Source: Neisseria sp. Marseille-Q5346
GTDB taxonomy: Bacteria; Pseudomonadota; Gammaproteobacteria; Burkholderiales; Neisseriaceae
Direction of reading: 5' to 3'
DNA length: 64,000 nt
Assembly: GCF_946902045.1 (NCBI RefSeq)
Contig: NZ_OX336253.1
Span: 248,001 to 312,000, forward strand
In this document: piece by piece, positions 8,676-16,462 of the stretch
Position numbering within the stretch: the first letter of the stretch is position 1
Layout: the number at the start of each line of letters is the position of its first letter
Made by a program: the position numbers and the translations under genes
The notes under the pieces: model-generated
Seen by the model: the letters and a program-made list of their open reading frames with translations, nothing else
What the model was told of the DNA's origin: nothing
Database searches by the model: none

Positions 8676-9813
8676 TATAATCTTGGCAATGGTAATCTCC
8701 TCAACTGCTACCATTACTTAGGTACCCTGATCTACCGCCAGCTGCCCGACGGCGAAAACCAATATTACCAATACGATTTAGAAAACCAACTCGTCCGCGC
8801 CGAAATCAAAAAAGCAGCAGGCAATACCGAAATTTGGACCTACGCCTACGACCCGTTCGGAAGACGCCTTTCCAAAGAGCGCCAAGACAAACTTGCCTGG
8901 ACAAGTACCGACCCGAAACGCACCCACTTCGTCTGGGACGGCACGCGATTACTTCAGGAGTACACCTACAAAGGCAGCTACACCTATCTCTACACCGACC
9001 AAGACAGCTACGAACCGCTGGCGCAAGTCTTTGACAACGCCAAAGACAGCAAACAATATCTCGCCTATTTCCACAATGATCAAATCGGCATCCTGCGCGA
9101 GATGACCGACATCCACGGCAATCTGTTGTGGTACGGCGAATACACCGCCTGGGGTCGTCTGAAAAAGGACGAGCGGGTTTATAAGGATGCGCATCAGCCG
9201 TTCAGACTGCAAAATCAGTATTATGATGAAGAGACCGGGCTGCATTACAACCTGATGAGGTATTACGAGCCTGAGGTGGGTCGGTTTGTGAACCAGGACC
9301 CGATTGGGTTGTTGGGTGGGGATAATTTGTATTTGTTTGCACCAAATATGCAGACTTGGGTTGACTCATTAGGATTAAGCGGGAAGCTAACAATTTATTC
9401 TGATACACATGATTTTGTAGGACATGCATTTATTGGATTAGAGAAAAATGGCAGAACTCAATATATAGGTCAAAGGAGAAGGGTTTAGATATAATTCAAA
9501 GGATATTACTAGTATTTTGGTTAGTGATATGGGAGGGACTATGAGTTTTAATGATACGAGGTATTTGGATAGTAAGTATTTGGTATCAAGGAGTTATGAT
9601 TTGAATGATGATCAAATGAAAAAGGTTGAGTCATATATAAGGGACTTTAATAATAAAAATACAGAAACTTCTGGATATAATTTACGAAATAGGCAGTGTG
9701 CAAGTTTTGCATATGGAGCAAGTCAAGCTGCTGATATTAAAGAAATGAAAATGTCTGGTTGGGTTACTCCTGCTTCGTTAGCTAAGAAAATTAATAAATT
9801 AAATGGTAAATAA
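8676..9813 (+). pseudogene. Displaced Rhs C-terminal toxin piece, frameshifted (cassette 1)
   Basis: An open frame with no start codon from about 8676 to 9488 encodes the last part of an Rhs core ([54 protein letters not shown]) and the junction WVDSLGL. The unique C-terminal domain begins LTIYSDTHDFVGHAFIGLEK and stops at 9488. In the next frame the sequence continues without a break from about 9469 to 9813 (RYNSKDITSILVSDMGG to LRNRQCASFAYGAS), so a one-base frameshift splits the toxin. The His in GHAFIGLE and the Cys in RQCASFAYG, in that order, suggest a permuted papain-like (NlpC/P60-type) hydrolase; that is inference. It is the only Rhs piece on the plus strand. Confidence 0.75.
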
Positions 9814-9816
9814 ATT

Positions 9817-10167
9817 ATGAAATCTATTTTAAGTTCAATTTTATCTCTAATAGTATCCTCCTCTTCTAATTTACCTTATGTTTCACATTACTCTTATGAT
9901 TTTCAACATGGCTGGTTAAATATAGTTGTATCAGAATATAATAGTCAAAAAACTTGCGGAGATATAGGTATAAGTAATAATGAGTTACAATATAAGCTTT
10001 TTTGTGGGAAAGAAAATGGAAAAGGAATGATTCCGTTAAGTAAAATAAAATTCAAATATGAGAAAGATATTTTTTCTGCTCAAAGTATTATAAGTGGAAA
10101 AATATTTTTTTCAGTTAAATGTACGCAAGAGCAATACAGATATATAGAAAAGTATATTAAGAAATAA
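9817..10167 (+). CDS. Putative immunity protein of cassette 1, exported
   Basis: The 116-residue AT-rich gene starts 3 bp after the end of the toxin piece, the normal position of an Rhs immunity gene. Its N-terminus (MKSILSSILSLIVSSSS) looks like a signal sequence, so the protein probably acts in the periplasm. That would fit a partner toxin attacking the cell wall. The mature part contains two conserved-looking cysteines (KTCGDIG, KLFCGKE) and a third (VKCTQEQ). I do not recognise the family. Confidence 0.55.
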   Translation: MKSILSSILSLIVSSSSNLPYVSHYSYDFQHGWLNIVVSEYNSQKTCGDIGISNNELQYKLFCGKENGKGMIPLSKIKFKYEKDIFSAQSIISGKIFFSVKCTQEQYRYIEKYIKK

Positions 10168-10382
10168 AATAGCAAAAGACAATTAAATCCTGTACAAATA
10201 TAGAATTTGTAATAATCTGAAGTTTACAACATACATTTTTTTACAAAATCACAGATAGCATGTGTGCTTTTAAAGCGTACATGCGCATATCTATGTTTTC
10301 TTCAATACAAGATTTTCCTTTTTACAGGGTTCTCTTGAATTTGATGGAACTGGTAAAGATCCTAGTTTGGAGAATTGATACT

Positions 10383-10495
10383 AGCAAGCCGTAGCCCGCA
10401 CAAAACCTTGAGTCCTGACGTAGGGTGTGTGCGGAACGCACGCACGCGGTTTCCACTTTTCAGACGGCCTCACTATCTTCTTTGAGGTCGTCTTA
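10383..10495 (+). repeat. 3' cassette tail repeat, copy 1, with DUS hairpin
   Basis: This stretch (AGCAAGCC..., TAGGGTGTGTGCG, CGCGGTTTC, then TTCAGACGGCCT...GAGGTCGTCT) lies downstream of the cassette-1 immunity gene. It matches, in the opposite orientation, 14398-14500, which lies downstream of the immunity gene of cassette 4. It appears to be a shared 3' end of Rhs cassettes. The final part can fold as a DUS hairpin terminator. The gap 10168-10382 is AT-rich and holds no gene I can support. Confidence 0.55.
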
Positions 10496-10540
10496 ACCAT
10501 TTGTTCTTTAACAATCTCATTAACAGTTAACATAAAGGCC

Positions 10541-11757
10541 GGGACCTTTGCAAAATTCCTTTTCCCCCAACAGCCGAAATCTAAATAAAGATTTTCGGCT
10601 GTTTTTGTTTCAAATATTCACTAATCCTACCCAAATACCCCCTTAATCCTCCCCGGATACCCGATAATCAGGCATCCGACCACCTTTTAGGCAGCAACAG
10701 GCACACTTAGCCTATTGTCGGCTTTCAACAGGTTCAAACACATCGCCTTTAGGTGGCTTTGTGCACTCACTTTACACAGACCAAAATAGGCTGCCCGGGC
10801 ATAGCGGAATTTACGGTGCAGCGTACCAAAGCTTTGTTCGACCACATAACGGGTCTTCGACAAATATCGGTTACGTTTGGTTTGCGCTTCCGTCAGCGGA
10901 CGGTTACGCTGGGCTTTGCGCATAATGCCGTCCAACAACCGATGTTCTTTCAGATGTTGCCGGTTTTCCTTACTGTCATAGCCTTTATCGGCATAGACGG
11001 TCGTATCTTTGGCTATACCTTCCAGCAAAGGCAACAGGTGGTTGCACTCATGGGTATTGGCGGGGGTGATGTGCAGTTTCTCGATATAGCCTTCCTCATC
11101 GGTACGGGTATGTTGTTTGTAACCGAGTTTGTAGAGGCCGTTTTTCTTTGTCCAGCGGGCATCGCTGTCTTTACTCGGTGTGGTTTGGCTGCTGACTTGC
11201 CCTTCGTCATCGACTTCTATGGCCTGACGCTGTTTGCTGCCGGCGGTCTGAATAATGGTGGCGTCAACGACGGCGGCGTATGCTTTCTCTACTTTTAAGC
11301 CTTTTTCGGTCAATTGTCGGTTAATCAGCTCCAGCAGTTCGGACAGGGTGTCGTCTTGCGCCAACCAGTTGCGGTAGCGGCATAAGGTGCTGTAATCGGG
11401 GATGCTCAGTTCGTCAAAACGGCAAAACAGGTTGAAATTGATGCGGGTGATGAGGCTGTGTTCGAGTTCGGGATAGGAGAGGCTGTGCCATTGTCCGAGC
11501 AGGACGGCTTTGAACACGGACAACAGGGGATAGGCGGGACGGCCGCGGTGGTCTCTAAGGTAACGGGTTTTTTGACGATTCAGGTATTGTTCGATCGGTT
11601 GCCAATCAATCACCTGATCCAACTTCAATAGTGGGAAGCGGTCGATGTGTTTGGCGATCATGGCTTGGGCGGTTTGCTGAAAGAAGGTACTCATGAGAAA
11701 TCCCCTAAATGTCTTGGAAGGAATTTAGGGGATTTTGGGGAATTTTGCAAAAGTCTC
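10541..11757 (-). mobile_element. IS1106-type (IS5 family) insertion sequence
   Basis: A complete-looking element of about 1.2 kb is bounded by inverted ends: GACCTTTGCAAAATTCC on the left and, reading inward from the right end, GAGACTTTTGCAAAATTCC. It contains one transposase gene on the minus strand and a hairpin (AGCCGAAA...TTTCGGCT with T run, 10571-10606) after it. It splits Rhs debris: the right flank resumes in an Rhs fragment. No clear target duplication is visible. A partial copy lies at 24915. Confidence 0.85.
10687..11694 (-). CDS. IS5-family transposase (IS1106 type)
   Basis: The 335-residue transposase has the N-terminal DUF772 region (FQQTAQAMIAKHIDRFPLLK, YPLLSVFKAVLLGQWHSLS) and a DDE catalytic domain with VVDATIIQTAGSKQR, VYADKGYDSKENRQ and YVVEQSFGTLHRKFRYARA as the D, D and E regions. 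It closely resembles the transposase of neisserial IS1106. The reading frame is intact, so the element may still be mobile. Confidence 0.9.
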   Translation of the reverse strand: MSTFFQQTAQAMIAKHIDRFPLLKLDQVIDWQPIEQYLNRQKTRYLRDHRGRPAYPLLSVFKAVLLGQWHSLSYPELEHSLITRINFNLFCRFDELSIPDYSTLCRYRNWLAQDDTLSELLELINRQLTEKGLKVEKAYAAVVDATIIQTAGSKQRQAIEVDDEGQVSSQTTPSKDSDARWTKKNGLYKLGYKQHTRTDEEGYIEKLHITPANTHECNHLLPLLEGIAKDTTVYADKGYDSKENRQHLKEHRLLDGIMRKAQRNRPLTEAQTKRNRYLSKTRYVVEQSFGTLHRKFRYARAAYFGLCKVSAQSHLKAMCLNLLKADNRLSVPVAA

Positions 11758-11830
11758 AGTTGATCTGTCTGCCGTCGGGCAGGACGGTGGCGGTGCGGTT
11801 GCCGTTGTAGTCGAAACAGGTAAGGGTTAA
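11758..11830 (-). pseudogene. Short Rhs core fragment
   Basis: The minus strand reads CFDYNGNRTATVLPDGRQIN, which joins two places of the Rhs core that are about 50 codons apart in the full-length gene (CFDYNGNGQ... and ...NGNRTTTVLPDGRQIN). It is a leftover from recombination between Rhs copies, cut on one side by the IS1106-type element. Confidence 0.6.
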
Positions 11831-11841
11831 GCGTATAGGGA

Positions 11842-11873
11842 AAGGTCGTCTGAAGGTTATTTCAGACGACCTT
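11842..11873 (-). terminator. DUS-type hairpin after cassette 2
   Basis: AAGGTCGTCTGAA (11842-11854) and TTCAGACGACCTT (11861-11873) form a perfect 13-bp stem. Both arms are the AGGTCGTCTGAA dialect variant rather than AGGCCGTCTGAA. It follows the immunity gene of cassette 2. Confidence 0.7.
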
Positions 11874-11923
11874 GATATTTTGTTGGGTCTCGGCCAAACT
11901 TACGCTTGCTACAGTTAATAAAG

Positions 11924-12199
11924 TCAGATGAATGTATCAGAACACTTATGTAGTTTATATTTTTCCCAATGAAAATTACTAATATCGTCTTCTGAAGCAT
12001 TCACTATCTTTGACTTGATAGAATATTCCATAAATTTTTTTCTTTGTTGAGTTAAGTCATCCTCATTTTCCCAGCAACTCATACATTCATCGCAACAGAG
12101 AAATAATTTATTAGAGTCAATATTTTTTTTTATAATTAATCTACCTTGCCCATCGCATATGGGGCACTCTCTAAACCAAAAATAATCAGTACTTATCAT
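11924..12199 (-). CDS. Putative immunity protein of cassette 2
   Basis: The 91-residue protein begins within the last codons of the preceding toxin piece (ATGA overlap at 12196-12199), the typical coupling of toxin and immunity genes. It contains CPIC near residue 13 and CCDEC near residue 35, so a small zinc-ribbon fold is possible. The gene is AT-rich compared with the Rhs core. Family not recognised; the immunity role is inferred from position. Confidence 0.55.
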   Translation of the reverse strand: MISTDYFWFRECPICDGQGRLIIKKNIDSNKLFLCCDECMSCWENEDDLTQQRKKFMEYSIKSKIVNASEDDISNFHWEKYKLHKCSDTFI

Positions 12200-12732
12200 G
12201 ATGGGTATCCTGTAATAATTTTATTGGTGCCTTTCATTACAATAATTTTGACTTTTGTAAGAATTGCTCCTGTATCTCTGTCATAGCCGATTGGCTGATT
12301 CATTTCTACGTTATATGTATCTGTATCGTTATCTGAACTGTCAGGACAACGATTCTTCTTCATTCTTTTTTTCCATGCCTTGTTAACTGTTGGAACAGGT
12401 TTTTGTTTGAAGATACTTTGTTTGGGCTTGTTGGGATTAACCGAACCATGATTATCTATAATATGAGCTAGTCTGTCTCCAACTCCCTTCCAGTTCCAAT
12501 TAAGACCACCAGATTGGGAAGATTTCACTAGCCCAAGAGGGTCAATCCACTCTGTGATATTCGATGCAAATTGATAGGGGTTCGCCCCGTCCAACAACCC
12601 AATTGGGTCCTGATTAACAAACCGCCCAGCATCAGGCTCATAATACCTGAAGAAGTTGTAATGCAGCCCCGTCGCACGGTCAGCGTACTGGTTTTGAAGA
12701 CGAAAGCAGGTTTGCGGTTGAGGCGTACGTCA
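12196..12732 (-). pseudogene. Displaced Rhs C-terminal toxin piece (cassette 2)
   Basis: The minus strand carries the end of an Rhs core ([20 protein letters not shown], then [20 protein letters not shown]), the intact junction WIDPLGL, and about 105 residues of unique toxin. These include [12 protein letters not shown] and the end [11 protein letters not shown]. His-containing segments and a TxxxTxYP-like end recall small BECR-fold RNase toxins, but this is a guess. At about 12700 the core is joined, out of frame, to a stretch that in the full-length gene encodes the N-terminal [11 protein letters not shown] region. So nearly the whole Rhs gene is missing and no start codon of its own remains. 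Confidence 0.65.
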
Positions 12733-12737
12733 AGAAA

Positions 12738-13550
12738 CTATTTAAATTCTCCCAATAATTTTTTTCTTAATTCAGCAAATTCATCCGATAAATTATTTTT
12801 AAGTTCAGTATAAATTTCATCATCAATTTTACTTTGAGTGAATAGTGTCTTTTCAATATAAGGGATAACTTTTTTAGAACTAATTGAAATTAAAAATGCA
12901 ATAATTTCATTGTAAATATAAGATTTTTCATTAAATTGGCTTAGTTTATCTATTAGTAAATTTTCAATTGATTCTGATTTATAATGTTTTCCTTTTAATC
13001 CATACAATACCCATGAGATAATTTTGTGATGCTTGCTGTTTAAATTTTTTATAAGATATTCTTTTATAAAATTTCTTTTTGGGAAATATGCAGAACTAAA
13101 TGCAATAGAAATAATTATAGAATATCTATTTATATTCCAAATAGAACTAATATTATTTTCTATAGTGCGAAACTCTTCTTCTCCTAGATTATATTTTTTA
13201 AATAGATGTCCTAAAGAAGATATTGCAGATGATTTCACTTTAATACTTTTGTCATTTTGAATAGAGTAAATTAATATAGAGAAAATTTCTTTCAATTCCG
13301 TAGTGCTAAGTTCTTCTTGTATTTGTCCCAAGATAAAATTTGCAATTTCTCTATGTTTACTATATCGACTTGTTAAGAGGATATTTCTGATTATATCAAT
13401 AATCTCTTTATACTGAAAAAATTGTAGTCTTTTTGCTGCTTCATATTGAATAATAGTATTAGAATGTAGTAGTTTTTCTAATAAGTCATTGATTGATAGA
13501 TCTTTACATTCTAAAAAAGCGTCAAAACTTGAAATTCTATCATTTACCAT
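12738..13550 (-). CDS. HEAT-repeat-like putative immunity protein of cassette 3
   Basis: From the ATG at 13550 (AGGA 8 nt upstream; the longer frame to 13604 lacks such a site) this is a 270-residue, helix-rich, AT-rich protein. Repeated units such as IQYEAAKRLQFFQYKEIIDI, KVKSSAISSLGHLFKK and KHHKIISWVLYGLKG resemble HEAT/armadillo repeats, a fold used by several immunity proteins. Its start overlaps the stop of the broken toxin frame just upstream (TAA at 13544-13546), showing they were a coupled pair. Confidence 0.6.
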   Translation of the reverse strand: MVNDRISSFDAFLECKDLSINDLLEKLLHSNTIIQYEAAKRLQFFQYKEIIDIIRNILLTSRYSKHREIANFILGQIQEELSTTELKEIFSILIYSIQNDKSIKVKSSAISSLGHLFKKYNLGEEEFRTIENNISSIWNINRYSIIISIAFSSAYFPKRNFIKEYLIKNLNSKHHKIISWVLYGLKGKHYKSESIENLLIDKLSQFNEKSYIYNEIIAFLISISSKKVIPYIEKTLFTQSKIDDEIYTELKNNLSDEFAELRKKLLGEFK

Positions 13551-14370
13551 ATTATTTTTCCTGTTACACTTATCTTTCGAATGCCAAGAATGGCAATATT
13601 CCAAGCTTTTTGAGTAGATTTAGCTTGTTTGGCAGATATTTTTCCACAATCAATTAATTCTTACAATACTTCACATTTATCTGGTTTTTTCCTGTACTTT
13701 GAAAATACTCATTTATTTTTTCATAAACTTGATTAGCAACCCCAGTATCTACTTGATTACCATTTGCTGCCATCATTACTGTATCAAGAGCTTTTTTCCC
13801 TTTTTCATAAATAATACCTATACCTAAAGTTACAAGCGCAGCTTTACCTAACGTAATCAATTCAGGAGCAATAAGGGGTATTGCAAAAACTGCCAAGCCT
13901 TTAGGGTCGATCCATCTTTATCGGTCATATCTCGAGGGATGCCGATTTGGTCGCAGTGAAAGTAGTGGGTTTGTTGTTGGCTTTCGCCGTCTTCGGTTGT
14001 CCAATTGTGTACCTGTGCCAAAGGTTCGTAAGAATCCGGGTCGGTGTAGATATAGATATATCTGCCGTCTGGTTGGACTTCCTGCAAGAGGTGGCTGCCG
14101 TCCCAAACGAATCCGGTTTCCTCTTCGAGGTTGTCTGAAACTTCTTCGTTTTTCAGACGGCCTTTGCCTATCCTTCTGCCCAGGGCGTCGTAGGTGTAGG
14201 CCCAAGTCTCTTTCGTGCCATCTTTTTTGAAGATTTCCGCTTTAACCAGTTGGTCATGCAGATCGTAGAAATAGTTCTGTACTTCGCCGTCGGCCAGTTC
14301 GCGGTGGATCAGGTTGCCGAAGTTGTCGTAGGGTCGGCAGACCGTCTTGGCCGTATTCGTAGGCTGTTTT
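13544..14370 (-). pseudogene. Displaced Rhs toxin piece with internal deletion and frameshifts (cassette 3)
   Basis: Starting at 14370, the minus strand has a few codons of mid-core sequence. It jumps at about 14329 to a later part of the core (FGNLIHRELADGEVQNYFYD through YHFHCDQIGIPRDMTDKDG in approximate sense). At about 13905 it jumps out of frame to a toxin domain whose lead-in reads DPKGLAVFAIPLIAPELI. The toxin frame breaks again at about 13650 (…YCKN stop); its end (IDCGKISAKQAKSTQKAWN to GKIIW) continues in another frame down to 13544. Toxin family not recognised; the lead-in is hydrophobic, like the linker of other polymorphic toxins. Confidence 0.65.
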
Positions 14371-14397
14371 GGCTTAGATTGTTATGGAAGAAATATT

Positions 14398-14500
14398 TCA
14401 GACGACCTCACAAAAGGATTGAGGTCGTCTGAAAAATAGAAACCGCGTACGCACACATCCTACCTCTAGATTGTAGGTTTCATACGAGCTGTGGCTTGCT
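14398..14500 (-). repeat. 3' cassette tail repeat, copy 2, with DUS hairpin
   Basis: On the minus strand this follows the cassette-4 immunity gene and reads AGCAAGCCACAGC..., TAGGATGTGTGCG, CGCGGTTTC, then a perfect hairpin of GACGACCTCA/TGAGGTCGTC type. It matches the tail after cassette 1 (10383-10495). Confidence 0.55.
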
Positions 14501-14535
14501 TTGGGGAAATTCAATCATTATATCCAACTTTTGGT

Positions 14536-15036
14536 TCAAACATGTTCAACATGATATTTCTTTAAAATAGGATGATTCAATAGAAATTCTAGATATTTTT
14601 TACAAAGTTTCTCTCCGCATAATTTATACACATTAAAGAAAGTGGGAAGTAGTATATCGGATACCGTAGCGTAGTTCTCAAGTGCATCAGTGAATTGTTC
14701 CTCATCTGATAACCCTCCTAGTATAAGTTGAGTAAAGTTTCTTTCATGTGATGATGTTTGTGAATCATAAATTTTCCAAACTCTTATGCGCTCCTTCTTC
14801 AATTCATCATTTGATAAGGCATTGGATAAATTCAATAGAATTTTACGACATGTATTTTCTGCTAATTTTATTAAAGTATCAGGTATTTGATTATGAATAC
14901 AAGGACTAGATAAAAGTACGTTTTTGATGAAATCATGCGTAATTATCTGAACATCATGATAATTCATGGCATCAATATCAAATGTATCGGTTAATTTTCG
15001 TCCTGCTATAACATCAGGTCTATTTACTTCAGTCAT
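14536..15036 (-). CDS. Putative immunity protein against the YwqJ-like deaminase (cassette 4)
   Basis: The start at 15036 is chosen because a strong GGAGG lies 5 nt upstream and because the toxin stop TAA (15038-15040) lies immediately before it. This gives 166 residues: an acidic, mostly helical, AT-rich protein (VNRPDVIAGRKLTDTFDIDA near the start). I do not recognise the family. The tight coupling to the deaminase-like toxin makes an immunity role likely. Confidence 0.6.
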   Translation of the reverse strand: MTEVNRPDVIAGRKLTDTFDIDAMNYHDVQIITHDFIKNVLLSSPCIHNQIPDTLIKLAENTCRKILLNLSNALSNDELKKERIRVWKIYDSQTSSHERNFTQLILGGLSDEEQFTDALENYATVSDILLPTFFNVYKLCGEKLCKKYLEFLLNHPILKKYHVEHV

Positions 15037-15037
15037 T

Positions 15038-16115
15038 TTAACCTCCATTACCGTCGCGAATTCCAAGATTTTTTAATACGTGGCTACAGGAAGGACATGC
15101 ACGCATAGGTTTTCCTTTTTTGTCGTTTCTGTTTGCTGTAGAGACAGAATTTTTTGCTAATTTTCTAAGCTCTTCCATATTGGTAACATTTGCCTTTTCT
15201 GCCCCTTTACTGAGAGCCTCTGCTTCAGCACATCTACCATGCATACGAGGATCAGAACGTTTATCAATGGGGACATTATCGTATGCTTCTTGAACAACGG
15301 GATGGGTAATACCTTTACCACCCTCTCCAGTGCTAAGGCCAGTTATTGTTCCTCCGGGTACATTTGGTCCAGTCCATGTAACTCTAGCACCAGTCAACCC
15401 TAAAAAATCAATCCATACGGAAGAATTCAAGCCATATAGATAGAAATTATTTCCACCCCATAAACCAATCGGATCTTGGTTAATAAATCTTCCACATTCT
15501 GGCTCATAATACCTGAAGAAGTTGTAATGCAACCCCGTCTCACGGTCGGCATACTGGTTCTGTAATCGGAAGGGTTGGTAAGCGCTATCCGTTACCTTGG
15601 TTTCGCTCTTCAGTTTGCCCCAGCCGTAATAATCGCCGAACCAAACCAGGTTGCCGTCTTTATCGGTCATCTCACGCGGGATACCGATTTGGTCACAGTG
15701 GAAGTAGTGGATTTCCTGTTTGCTTTCGCCTTCGGTATTGGTGTGGTTGCGTACCTGTGCCAAAGGTTCGTAGCTGTCGGGATCGGTGTAGATATAGGTA
15801 TATCTGCCTCCGGTTGGACTTCCTGCAAGAGGTGGCTGCCGTCCCATACAAATCCGGTTTCCTCTTCGAGGCCGTCTGAAACTTCTCCGTTTTTCAGACG
15901 GCCTTTGCCTATCCTTCTGCCCAAGGCGTCGTAGGTGTAGGCCCAAGTCTCTTTCGTACCGTCTTTTTTGAAGATTTCCGCTTTAACCAGCTGGTCGTGC
16001 AGATCGTAGAAGTAGTTCTGTACTTCGCTGCTTTTACGGATTAAACGGGTAGCAGTCGTCATAGTTGAAATGCAGGATGGTGCCGTCGAGAAGGACTACC
16101 CTACCCATTTACATT
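15038..16115 (-). pseudogene. Displaced Rhs piece with YwqJ-like deaminase toxin (cassette 4)
   Basis: Reading from 16115, a short mid-core stretch (HFNYDDCYPFNP-like decay of FDYDDNYRLIRKS) is joined at about 16030 to EVQNYFYDLHDQLVKAEIF, so a large core section is deleted. One base is missing near 15819 and shifts the frame. The rest is open to 15038: Rhs end (YYEPECGRFINQDPIGLWGG), junction WIDFLGL, then a toxin domain with HGRCAEAEALSKGAE and, 40 residues later, RACPSC. His/Cys-Ala-Glu plus CPxC is the zinc and catalytic signature of the YwqJ-like deaminase family, so the original toxin probably deaminated a nucleic acid or nucleotide base. Confidence 0.75.
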
Positions 16116-16148
16116 TTAATTTCAATCTATCCCTGCTTGCTGATTGTT

Positions 16149-16445
16149 TTATTTGAAAACGAATGATACATATAGATTTTGATTGTTTTTAAAATTATCT
16201 AAATATTTTCTTGTTTCTATAATGCTATCACTTTGAATATTTCCTTCGTAATACCAATTGTCATAAGTGTGTTCAAATTTATTACTATTTTTTTTATATA
16301 TATCTCCTCCTAGAATAAAAAAATTTAAATTATCTAAGATATCTATAATATCATTAGATAATTCTATGGGTATAATTACAGTATTTTCTCCTTGTTCAAA
16401 TAGGCTGACTCCATTATTAATATAAATACTAATTAATTTGTTCAT
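16149..16445 (-). CDS. Imm40-like immunity protein (cassette 5)
   Basis: The 98-residue protein starts 17 bp after the stop of the 929-codon Rhs gene. Its central motif NFFILGGDIYKK followed by YDNWYYEG resembles the ILGGDVY...YDNW pattern I associate with immunity family Imm40. The gene is much more AT-rich than the Rhs core. The function is protection against the C-terminal toxin of the Rhs protein just upstream, inferred from position and motif. Confidence 0.6.
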   Translation of the reverse strand: MNKLISIYINNGVSLFEQGENTVIIPIELSNDIIDILDNLNFFILGGDIYKKNSNKFEHTYDNWYYEGNIQSDSIIETRKYLDNFKNNQNLYVSFVFK

Positions 16446-16462
16446 AAATTTACTTCCAGTAG

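Noticed and set aside
10168..10382. Possible extra small gene after the cassette 1 immunity gene
   Set aside because: AT-rich with stops in all frames and no ribosome-binding site; only decayed sequence is seen.
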